DNA of 64,000 nucleotides. Source: Pachyseris speciosa. Its lineage: Eukaryota; Cnidaria; Anthozoa; Scleractinia; Pachyseridae. The notes under the pieces are model-generated. The model saw only the letters and a list, made by a program, of their open reading frames with translations, had not been told where the DNA came from and ran no database searches. The stretch covers positions 1,116,001-1,180,000 of the forward strand of contig JAEMWC010000046.1 in NCBI GenBank assembly GCA_016490735.1, given 5' to 3'. The translations under genes and the position numbers were made by a program. Position 1 is the first letter of the stretch; each line of letters starts with the position of its first letter. This document shows positions 54,986 through 64,000 of this stretch, piece by piece.

Positions 54986-57112
54986 CATTCGTTCCTCTGC
55001 CTTATACAACTCACCGTCTCAGAAAATTAAGGAGCTCTGCGACCAGTATGACTCAGTCGGTTCTATCTTCAATCTTAGATAAACATGCATCTCTGCGCAC
55101 AAGGATCATCACTTTGCGACCTAATGCTCCTTGGTACAGCGAGGAAATCAGAAAACAGAAATCAACCTGCCGTAAGCTTGAAAGGCGCTGGCGACGCTCC
55201 AAACTTGAATCAGACTATCGACCTTATGCAAATCAACGCACTGTCATTTGGAACACCATTTTCAAGTCAAAAATGGACTACTACTCTAATCTTATTTCGG
55301 AGGCTGGCAAGGACAACAAAGCCCTGTTTCGCAGGTTCAATCGACCGTCTCCTTTACAAGAAAGCAGAGAAAAGTTCCCCAACCAGTTCGTCGACTGAAG
55401 ATCTCGCTAATACATTTGTCACCTTTTTCGAAGATAAAATAACCCGTATCACAAACATACCTACTCCTCCAGAAATTCCTTAATTCTTTTCCTCCCTGGA
55501 TATTTCCACCATTAACTGTGAACTTACCAACTTCTCACCTATCTCGAATTCCGAACTATTGAAAATTTCTGTTGTGCAGAAATCATGCTGTCTGGATCCT
55601 CTACCGGGCACGTTACTGAAAGAAAACTTCAACTTGCTCTTACTATCTATTTGTAGGATTGTAAACTTGTCGCTGGAATCTGGTCATTTGTCTTCGTCTC
55701 TTAAAAGCGCCATTTTAACACCTCTACTCAAGAAACCTAATCTGGATCACGAAGTTCTTAGTAATTTTAGGGCCTATCTTGAACCTCAATGTTATCTCAA
55801 AAGTTATTGAGAAGGTTGTGGCAGTGCGTCTTCAAGTTTATCTTGATTCAAACCAACTCACAGCGCCGCTACAATCAGCCTATAAACCATTTCACAGCTT
55901 CGAAACCGCGCTTGTCCGTGTCCACAACGACATTTTGCTTGCTATCGATAATCGCCACTGTGTGATATGCATGCTCCTGCTACTTGATCTCTCCACTGCA
56001 TTTGACACTGTTGACCATGAAATATTGCTCAATAGATTGAATTATAAATTCTCGATATGTGGCACTGCACTCGATTCGTTCCGCTCCTACCTTACTAACC
56101 GCACGCAAGTTGTCTTAGTAGACGGGAGGAAGTCACAGTCTCGTGTGCTCAAATGTGAAGTACCTCAAGGCTCCGTCCTTGGGCCAATCCTCTACCTACT
56201 TTACACTGCTCCACTTGCAGACATTCTACGTTTCCACGACATGCAATTTCATTTCTACGCCGATGACACTCTGAGTTATACATTCCTTTTTTGCTAACGA
56301 CGATCTGGAATTAACCAGCAGCATCGCTAAAATTGAGGAATGCTTATCCGATCTTGATAAGTGGATGTCTTTAAACAAGCTGAAACTAAAAAAATACAAA
56401 ATTGAACTTCTTTAATTACCTCTACTCAAAGCATAGCCCTCGACAGTCTTTACCTTCACTTCGTTTTGGATCTGATACAATCCAGCCGTCTCCATGTTCC
56501 AGAAATATCAGTGTCGTTTATGATAGTGCTATGTCAATGCTCCCTCGTGTCAATTCTGTTCGTAAATCTGCCTTCTATCATCTTCGAAACATTTCCCGTA
56601 TAAGAAAATTACTATCCACTAAAACCACTGAGACTCTAGTCCACGCCTTCGTAACCTCCAGGTTGGATCACTGTAACTCTCCTCTATACAATGCCCCGAA
56701 ATATGTTATTAAAAAGCGTCAATCAGTACAGAATGCCGCGGCTCGACTGATTACAAGCTCTCGCAAGCACGACCACATCAGCCCTATTTTATTCGACCTG
56801 CACTGGCTTCCAGTTTCCGAGCGAATTAAATTCAAAATAATTCTGCTCACCGACAAAACTCTTCACCAGCAGTCTCCTACCTATATTCAAGACCTGATAC
56901 GCCGCTATTCAACTTCAAGAACGCTCCGGTCATCTTCATCATTGCGCCTGAGCCAGTCCTGTAAACTTTAATCTCAAGTCGTATGGCTCCAAAGCTTTTG
57001 CTGTTCCGGCTCCTGAACTGTGGAACAAACTACCTGATGACATCCGTTCTTGTGACAATTTAAATCTTTTTAAACGCAAACTTAAGACTCATCTTTTTAA
57101 AAGTTATTTTTA
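54986..57112 (+). pseudogene. LINE reverse transcriptase part
   Basis: Connector with APWYSEEIRKQKSTCRKLER, then [50 protein letters not shown] (first Asp), [13 protein letters not shown] and FYADDT (YADD). The end reads ISPILFDLHWLPVSERI and WNKLPDDIRS. At least five frame changes (about 55390, 55490, 55795, 56295, 56965). The copy is inactive but every RT motif can be read. Confidence 0.85.
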
Positions 57113-57302
57113 ACACTTATGAATTCTTTTCTTATCCTTGTAAGGCACCTAGAACTTAGACATCCGTTCTTCTGACAGTTTAGATCTTTTTAAACGTAAA
57201 CATAAGACTCATCTTTTAAAAAATTTTTTTTAACATGCATGAATTCTTTTCCTACCTTTGTAAGGTGCTTACAACAGGACTGGATAAGCGCTATATAAGT
57301 AG

Positions 57303-57307
<5 letters not shown>

Positions 57308-57369
<62 letters not shown>
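57308..57369. repeat. (ATT)n microsatellite at LINE 3' end
   Basis: About twenty ATT units. Likely the 3' tail of the LINE. Confidence 0.95.
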
Positions 57370-57654
57370 GCAGCAGTTAAAACTTTTGTGTGCAATATAC
57401 AATTAAAATAGTATGACGGGGCGCTAGAGCGTAGCCCGTTAACTATAGTGAAAACTTAATACAACGCTATAAATTTAAAATTTAAAATATATATAAAAAC
57501 TAGCACTATCAATAGTAATAAAAAGAAAAAACATGGATAAGACACTTTTGGACCTAAAATTGTAATTATACAATCTTTAAAATTCTCTTAAATATATTAT
57601 TTATATTATGGTCTCAAAATGAGTGGTAAGATCTTGCTGGCTGCCGCTGGCCTC

Positions 57655-57985
57655 TTTTCCTTAACCGCCACACGCAGAATAGACGGGGACGTAAAAGAAC
57701 CCACACACGTCTGGCAAGAAATAGTACGTTGTTCTGGCAAGTTCTAATATATTGTGACTGTTATGGTCATTACGGCTTAGGAAAAAGAGAATACGCGGGG
57801 AAAGGTTTCAAGAGAAACTAAAAGGTAGTGTTTTCTAAAAACGGAATATTGTTGGCGGAGGAGACCTGGGAACTAGCTAGGCGCGGAATACTCTGAACTT
57901 CAACCGCTATCAAACTCAAAAATTAGAAATGTCTGTTATAGATCGACTCGATTATCAAAAATACACTACGCACCCACCCATCTTA
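57655..57985. repeat. Gene B intron 1 segment duplicated in gene A
   Basis: Partner of 4195-4530. In this copy an interspersed repeat (57995-58290) separates it from exon 1. Confidence 0.7.
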
Positions 57986-57994
57986 CGGGCATCA

Positions 57995-58290
57995 GTATAA
58001 ATCTACTAGCGTTCTATCACGAATGCCGTTCTCTAACCCGCTATCCATTCTGTGATAAAAAGTAAGAAGCGGTTGTCAACAAAATGGGAGCCTCTTCTTC
58101 GCGTTTTCGAAGTGTCTGTGAGGGGGATTTACATAATTCACTTGTTTTAAGTTTTGAAAAACTAGTAGATTTGTACTAAAACAATTACATTATTCGCTCT
58201 CGATTTCTATGCGTGATAGCTTACTCGGGCTGCGCTCTCATCAGCTACCACACGATAGAAATCTCGAGCTCATGACCTAACTGTTAAATA
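57995..58290. repeat. Interspersed repeat with long stem and hammerhead-like core (copy 2)
   Basis: Partner of 16236-16545. Inserted in gene B intron 1 just after exon 1; the gene A intron lacks it at this place. Confidence 0.75.
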
Positions 58291-58317
58291 CTGATGATTC
58301 CAAACAAATAAACCTAC

Positions 58318-58927
58318 CAAGTGCGAGGGAATTGATTGCGAAGATTTGACATGTGGTCACTGATGCCCAATGAGCGAGACCTATGGTCATCACTCCTGTC
58401 GTCACGACACTGGAATATAAGATTATCGGGATTGAAACCATGAACATAAAAAAGAAAACGATAAACAACAAGTAGACGTCCGCACTGTAAACATCCACCA
58501 TGGACTGTGACGGAGATACCAAGGCCGAGTCTTTTCGCTTCGCTGCCATGAAAGAACCGATGAAAACAACATATGAGATGCAAGCGGCCGCAGAGGTAGC
58601 GCCATAGAAAATTTGAACTGTTTGCTCCGTCCTACCACACAAGGTTAAATCCGCTTTACACAACACGGAAACAGCTTGATAGAGACAGGTTGCGCTGAAT
58701 AGAACGCGAAGGATGTAGTTCCACGCCTGGTGTCCCCATAATCCGAAGAAACAGAAGAAAACCTTGAAACCAAACAAGACGAACCTTGTGCATTTATTTA
58801 GATTTGGTGTCTCTCGGCCAACCCGGAAGTGTAGGTAAGTGGGTGCTATGGGATGAAGAAGCGGTTCCATTTCACGAAGACCTTCATCTACTCTATTAAG
58901 GTTTTCTTCGATTCTTACTTCTACCAT
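58318..58927 (-). CDS. Gene B exon 1 (GRL-like membrane protein, start)
   Basis: Start ATG at 58927, 610 nt, donor CACTTG|GTAGGT at 58318/58317, phase 1. N-terminus is charged (MVEVRIEENLNRVDEGLREM), followed by EPLLHPIAPTYLHFRVGRET. Membrane spans lie near residues 33-60 (FVLFGFKVFFCFFGLW), 62-85, 95-120 and 150-195 (LLFIVFFFMFMVSIPIILYS, then TTGVMTIGLAHWAS). With exons 2 and 3 the product is 375 residues with about seven spans, the size of gustatory-receptor-like proteins. Alternative: another lineage-specific multi-span family. All three exons are intact. Confidence 0.82.
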
Positions 58928-59041
58928 CTTCCAGTAATAGTGCTATATTTCTCGAACCGTTCACTCAATATGTATCTTGAATATGTATCTTCTCATACAA
59001 ACACAGCAACGCGCCGTTTTCGCTTTCCAATTGCAACAGCT

Positions 59042-59219
59042 TAGACTGCGAGTAGTCTCTAATTTCGGCGATGGATTGTGGGGCGAGCAAAAGACACGCG
59101 CGCGCGCCAAGTTGCGAGGAGACGCTCCTCTCGCGTCGCGTCTCCTCGCAACTTCGCGCGCGCGTGTTTTTCGCCCACCGCAAAACCCATCGCCGAAATT
59201 AGAGACTACTCGCAGTCTA
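59042..59219. mobile_element. Near-perfect palindromic MITE with 9-bp duplication
   Basis: 178 bp. TAGACTGCGAGTAGTCTCTA at the left pairs with the right end. Arms extend almost to the centre through GCGCGCGC and GAGGAGACGC tracts. GCAACAGCT is duplicated at 59033-59041 and 59220-59228, and the empty site is seen at 16867. Nine-base duplication fits Mutator-type. Lies about 115 bp upstream of the gene B start codon. Confidence 0.88.
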
Positions 59220-59228
59220 GCAACAGCT

Positions 59229-60555
59229 GCCCTACAGTCCTCAGTCTCCAGGGTCAGCGGTAAAACAAACGTTATTTACTGGATCTGGATCTGGTCTTGG
59301 CCTACCCCTTATAAAATCCCCAGTGTACTGGATTTCCCTTTTTAGCTCATGGATGACGTAGTCATGGCATGAGGAAAAGGAGGCACTTTGATGTCACTCA
59401 CTCACTCACTCACAAAACTAGGCATGCTATGGCCACCGAGTTTTGGAAGTAAATCTCTGCGACCGCAAACAAAGAAATAAGACATTTCCTATCCTCAGGC
59501 GCTTTAGACAAGGACCAAAAGCAACTAATTCGTTTGAGCAAATGATTAGAACATTCAGCAATGAATTGAATCCCCCGTCGCATGATGAGTGGCTGCGTGT
59601 AGTTGCATATCAGGTTAAAGCTTAGATCCTATGTTTGACACAACATATCGCTACACTGATACACTACATCTTACATAAACTAAGTAACCAGCAGAGCTTA
59701 GCCTGCGTCGTAAACAGTGCAAACCACCGGTATACCCAGGTTTTCACCAAGGTTTTGAGACACGAGTCCGACTGCACCGCAGGCTAGATTACTGAAATGT
59801 CTGAAACAGCTTTCCAAGTCGGAGGCATATTACAATGGACGCTATTGTTATTCAAAGGTTTGTAAATGAAATAACCGCGTATTCTGAAATCTAGTCGCCA
59901 AAACACCAATCTTGTTCAGAAAGTCTATCCTATGTCTTAAATAAACGATCAGTGTTAAAATTCAGAAGTAATTCAATATTGTGAAAACAGTTACTATGCT
60001 GTAACTTTAGGGGTGTCACACAACGCTCTCTTTGATGGGAGGTTACGTGCGTGCGGGCGAAAATACATCACAACCAGTCTAGTTTGAATAATAAGTTAGA
60101 TAGACTCTGGAAAAGAGGTTGCATTACTAGTCAAGTGAAGATCGCAACTAGTGTAGCAAGATACATCCATGAGCTGGCTCAGAGGAGCCTTTGATTCATA
60201 TTACTGCCGTGGTTTGTGTCAGTACCCCCGTGCAGGGTTTCGCGTGATCGATTGACTGAATTGTTGTCATGTTGCTCGCGAAGCTTTGCGGTTACCGTCT
60301 ATGTCTTGAGCGAAGTTTCCAAACCCAAGAAAATTCTTTACTGCACAATAAACCTTAAGAAAGATAATCTTGTTGATGCACTATACAGATCGATTTCGCA
60401 ATTTTGTGACTGTTAAATATAGCTCTTGAATAATAATATATGATTTGTTATATCAATTCTTACTAGTATTTCAGTGTATTTATTGTATTTATAATATTTA
60501 TTGCTGACGAACCTATAATTCAGCAACTAGGCTGCGAGAGGTGCGAATGAACAAA
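59229..60555. other. Upstream region of gene B, non-coding
   Basis: Contains remnants matching the gene A upstream segment (GGGTCAGCGGTAAAAC at about 59251, GAGCTGGCTCAGAGGAGC at 60170). No gene seen. Confidence 0.4.
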
Positions 60556-60612
60556 TCATTCATTCATTCATTCATTCATTCATTCATTCATTCATTCATT
60601 CATTCATTCATT
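60556..60612. repeat. (CATT)n microsatellite
   Basis: About fourteen CATT units. Confidence 0.97.
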
Positions 60613-62353
60613 ATATGTGCTAATGACGACGACTCTTCTCTGGCCCCAGTCTGATGTATTTGACGCGATGAACGATCAGTGTTTTGGATTTGCAATGATG
60701 GATTAGTGGGTGGTCATTTAAAGCAGGGAGGGGGGAGGGGGGGGATCAACCATATCAATGTGATTTTTGAGTCACTCAAACAGTATATTTTCATTGGATG
60801 AAGTCTTGCAAATTGTCTGATTATTTCTTCCATTAAAACGTCCAAATTTATTTTTATTCCAAAACATATATTTATGCCGATACAATGTTGTGTTCCGAGT
60901 ATACGGGAGCTCTGCGTGGCGTCGAACTATGCACAATATAAATGTTAATCCAACAGATGGTATTGTATAGGGAGAGGAGGGCGGGAAAGTTGTTTTTTCC
61001 AACAGGGATAATAGCCATCTTGGTGCATGAAAGCAAGAGGGAGTAGTTGTAAGCGTGTCTTCTGTTTTACATTCACGGGCAACTACGTTCTTCAACATAA
61101 TTGGCTATAATGCCATATGTTGTGCCACATGATAAACCACCAGCGGATGAACAAATATGTGCGGATTAAAAGTATAATAGGGCATTCTATCGATTTATTT
61201 GTCTGTTGGTTCGGTTTCCTTGGTTCTTTTCAGGGGAATATATCACATAGGCCCTGATCATTATTCACTGTCTGAAAAGTTGGTGGCGGCTTTGATTATA
61301 ACAGGGGAGGGCGGGGCTGAAACAATAGCAAAACAATAGCAAAACAATAGCAAAACAATGCAATATATATTTCCCCTGCTCATATTCACCTGCTCATATT
61401 CCCCTGTTCATATTCCCCTGGTCATATTCCCCTCGACTTAGTCTCCCATTACTTGTAAACTCTAAAGAAGAAACAAAAAAAACAAAAACAAAAAAAATTC
61501 GGACCTTACATACAAATGTTAGCGCTTTGCCACGGCTGGTTGTGATTTAATCTTTAGCCAATTTCTACTCCTTTGGTTTCATTTCATATTGAACACAACT
61601 TTACAATTTGTGAAAGTAAACTGGTCTTCCTAGCCTTCGATTTTAAACAGTTTTTTGTCAGGAGAGGACTTTAAGCGAACTTTCAGCAGGCAACGATAAA
61701 GCTCATCAACTCGAATTGTTGTGGAAACAAAACTAGTCTGAAACAGCTTCTCCTACACATAACTGCGGCCCACCTGCTTCCAAACGAGGAACATCATCTT
61801 GTAGCAATAAGCCGTAAACCTGTAAGGACAATCGAATCGGAAGACCCTGAAAAGCTGTCCTGGGTTAAGAAGACTTCATCTTCACTATCGTTCATCGTTG
61901 TTTACAATGCTAGCCGAGAGCTCACTTTTCCCAAAATTTAACAGCAGCCATTCAACCACGTGTAGTGCACTGAATGCACTGTTTATGCAAAAGTAACATG
62001 TAACATATGGCGTGTTTACCACGCATGCCAGCAGACAAAAGAAATTTCTATACATATTGTTCTGTGTACCAGAAAACAGAACACGATGTCTACGCAATGT
62101 TGTAATAAATTCAGAAAACCGAAAGTCAGAAAACATGTTTATAGTCGAAATCTCACAATCTGCCATTAAGTATAAATTTAAAGTAAAACTCGACCAAGTA
62201 GAAAATAAGTTTTCGTTATTGAATAACCTTTTATTTCTTTTAAACCAGGTAAATAACCCTCACATAAATAATATCATGCCCTAACATGATGTTTGTTTTT
62301 TTAGTTTTCAAAAATCTGACCGTTTTCTGTTAAGTAATGGCAATAGGACTGAG
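60613..62353. other. Non-coding, simple repeats
   Basis: Includes (CAAAACAATAG)n at 61318-61360 and four to five units of a 15-mer CTGCTCATATTCCCC at 61376-61436. No supported gene. Confidence 0.5.
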
Positions 62354-62667
62354 TGGAGTCCAATTAGATCTGTAATCATACGAGTAATAACAAAATCGGA
62401 CGACCGCGCAGCGGGAGTCCGATTTGTTCATCACGAGTATGATTGATAGCTGAGTTAATCTTTTGTCTCACGATTGAGTCACAAAGATGTGGATCGCCAC
62501 GTTTCGACCGCTATACTGCTGGTCTTCATCAGGCGATGGTGTCGACTGGCTGCGTGTGAGTATAAGAAGCACCGTGGCTGGTGGTGATTGGTGCGTTTCG
62601 GTCCTCGCTTAGGCTGTTGTTGATTGGAGGATTTCGGGTATGATTACAGACCGAATTGATTGGACGA
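62354..62667. repeat. Inverted-end element enclosing a Penelope-type hammerhead motif
   Basis: Ends GTCCAATTAGATCTGTAATC at the left and, inverted, ATGATTACAGACCGAATTGA at the right. A strong inner hairpin sits at 62375-62443 (AACAAAATCGGAC / GTCCGATTTGTT). Non-coding. Confidence 0.6.
62493..62537 (-). ncRNA. Hammerhead ribozyme motif, Penelope type (probably inactive)
   Basis: Minus strand: stem I ATCGC / GCGAT, core CTGATGA, stem II AGACC...GGTC, core GAAA, then palindromic ACGT as the very short stem III. This is the minimal hammerhead of Penelope-like elements, which works as a dimer. The base at the cleavage position is G where A, C or U is required. Confidence 0.65.
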
Positions 62668-62920
62668 CACTAAGTCTTATTACCAATTAATCATAAAAAT
62701 TGCAATTTCCGAGAAAAGAAGAAGAGCCAAGTTATAAAAGGGAGGGAAATTTTGCATTAAAATACTGACAAAGGAAACGTAAATTGTTTAATGTCGCTCT
62801 GAAATTGACTACGATCAAAATGTATGGCGACTGTAACCAAGGTTGTTGTAACCATTGGTTTATTTAAACTACAACTTTGAATGTGATTTGTTGACTACTT
62901 TGAGTGTGATTGGCTTATTG

Positions 62921-62985
62921 AACTGTCCGATAACAAACTGTCCAATAACAAAGTGTCCAATAACAAACTGTCCGATAATAACTTG
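62921..62985. repeat. ACTGTCCRATAACAA tandem repeat
   Basis: Four units of about 17 bp (AACTGTCCGATAACAAACT and variants). Confidence 0.9.
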
Positions 62986-63087
62986 GCACGTGAATTAGTG
63001 GAAAAAAGGAGTTTTTTAAACCAATCACAATCGAGGAAATTGTATTTTTATGATTAAAGGTGGAAACCGGTCTGGATCCACGCTAGC

Positions 63088-64000
63088 CCAAGTATGGTCA
63101 ACACTAAATTCCCCGTCCGACTATGTTCCTGGTTTGGTTGAGGCTGTTTCTGCAACTAAAACTAGAACTATGAAGTGAAGCTTTTTTCACACTATGAACT
63201 ACTAGCGACTACTGAGTAAGAATTTAATACATGAGTACGAAAGTCGGTCATCCTTACACTGTGCTCTCAACAAGTTTTTGACCGCACCACTAATACATCA
63301 AGCTGCGTGCTTTCAGATGATGGGGAATGAAACAGCCAAAACACAACCGCCCCTAGAAATTATATGAAAGATGTCTCCATGCCTTAGACCAAGGTTAAGA
63401 GAAGTTTCAAACCTGCTACAGCACAGCTATTCATAACATTTCTTGAAAAGTAGGAAAAACACCCAAAAAGGCTAACTTTGAAATGATTTATTGATCACCT
63501 AGCTCTACCAATATTCATTGCCAAACAGTACAAAATTATTAAAGTACCATTTAAATAAATGTTCTAAGATAAATTGCACAAAATTAAGTTGCATTTACTG
63601 GCGTGAAGGGCTTTAAGCTTGTTCTTGTCGAGTGTTCCGCAACATGTAAGCCATTGATTGCAACCAGTGTTGGCCATTAATTGATTGAAGTAGTTCTAAG
63701 CTGTAGTCACATTAGGAGCTGTCACTGATTTTTTATTGCCTTAATCTAGAAAGTTTGCTTTTGGAGTTGATTATGATTGTGATTGCAATTGTTACCTACA
63801 ATACAAACCGACTGTGTAGACCGTCTGCATGAAATAAAGAGAATTCGGGAAAAGTCGGTCCCCTATGCACAATTGTATAGAGCGATTTTTAATCGAGTGT
63901 CATCAAAAAAAGCCAAACCAACCAATAAAATCTGTCCAATCTCAACAGAAGCAACACAATTCGAAGCATTCACTTGTAGCTGGGGCGGCGCGGGAGAATG
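63088..64000. repeat. Segmental duplication copy (partner 18287-19095)
   Basis: See the partner. Runs to the window edge, so the duplicated unit probably extends further upstream, where a third gene copy may lie. Confidence 0.85.

Larger units (their letters stand above)
53690..57370 (+). mobile_element. CR1/L2-like LINE, decayed, in gene B intron 1
   Basis: Plus-strand non-LTR element: endonuclease, RT, C-terminal tail, then a 3' end with a GCGCTATATAAGTAGTTG string leading into a long (ATT)n array (57308-57369). Microsatellite-like 3' tails are typical for CR1/L2 and RTE types. Antisense to gene B. Numerous frame changes. The 3' tail segment is duplicated in tandem (57045-57160, 57163-57262). 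Confidence 0.85.

Noticed and set aside
61376..61436. Possible CRISPR-like direct repeats
   Set aside because: Contiguous 15-mer tandem units without spacers, in a eukaryotic genome.
1..64000. tRNA, rRNA or snRNA genes
   Set aside because: Looked for conserved cores by eye; none convincing. A covariance-model scan would be decisive.

Overview
The window looks like a piece of an animal genome, most likely a cnidarian such as a stony coral or sea anemone. This is an inference from AT-rich, intron-bearing genes, cnidarian-style small DNA transposons, and the mix of BEL/Pao, DIRS, Penelope, L1/Tx1-like, CR1/L2-like, hAT, MULE and Polinton-like elements. No operons, rRNA, tRNA or CRISPR arrays were seen.

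Host genes. Two tandem paralogues of a multi-membrane-span protein lie on the minus strand. Gene B is complete: exon 1 at 58927-58318, exon 2 at 52724-52413 and exon 3 at 23979-23774. The exons have canonical splice sites, matching phases and a total of 376 codons including the stop. The protein resembles cnidarian gustatory-receptor-like (GRL) proteins, but this identity is tentative. Gene A (exon 1 at 5179-4565, exon 2 at 276-1 and running off the window) carries frame-disrupting indels in exon 1 and is probably a pseudogene. Intron and upstream sequence is also duplicated (4195-4530 with 57655-57985, 16800-16930 with 59010-59290, 18287-19095 with 63088-64000), so the window spans about one period of a tandem segmental duplication.

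Transposon layout. 1-6.5 kb: gene A, a Penelope fragment split by a MITE, and several other MITEs. 6.5-13.2 kb: a decayed DIRS-like tyrosine-recombinase retroelement and related repeats. 13-19 kb: MITEs, a foldback element and LINE scraps. 19392-23512: a complete hAT element with its own nested MITE. 23.8-31 kb: gene B exon 3, then a MULE/SWIM transposase-type gene with six short symmetric phase-2 introns in its 5' half.

31106-48534 is a BEL/Pao retroelement (LTRs differ at one site by eye). It is interrupted by a mini-Polinton-like element (32847-43052, 6-bp target duplication, about 750-bp TIRs, packaging-type ATPase and small virion-type proteins, no polymerase, integrase or capsid seen). 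That element is itself interrupted by an L1/Tx1-like LINE (33341-38813). The whole three-level nest sits in the 28.4-kb intron 2 of gene B. 53.7-57.4 kb: a CR1/L2-like LINE in intron 1. 59-64 kb: microsatellites, a palindromic MITE, a Penelope-type hammerhead motif and the second copy of the duplicated flank.

The most interesting object is the mini-Polinton. Two divergent gene sets start from a shared centre and run out into TIRs that carry the poly(A) signals. The intron-bearing MULE gene and the reconstructed gene B come next.
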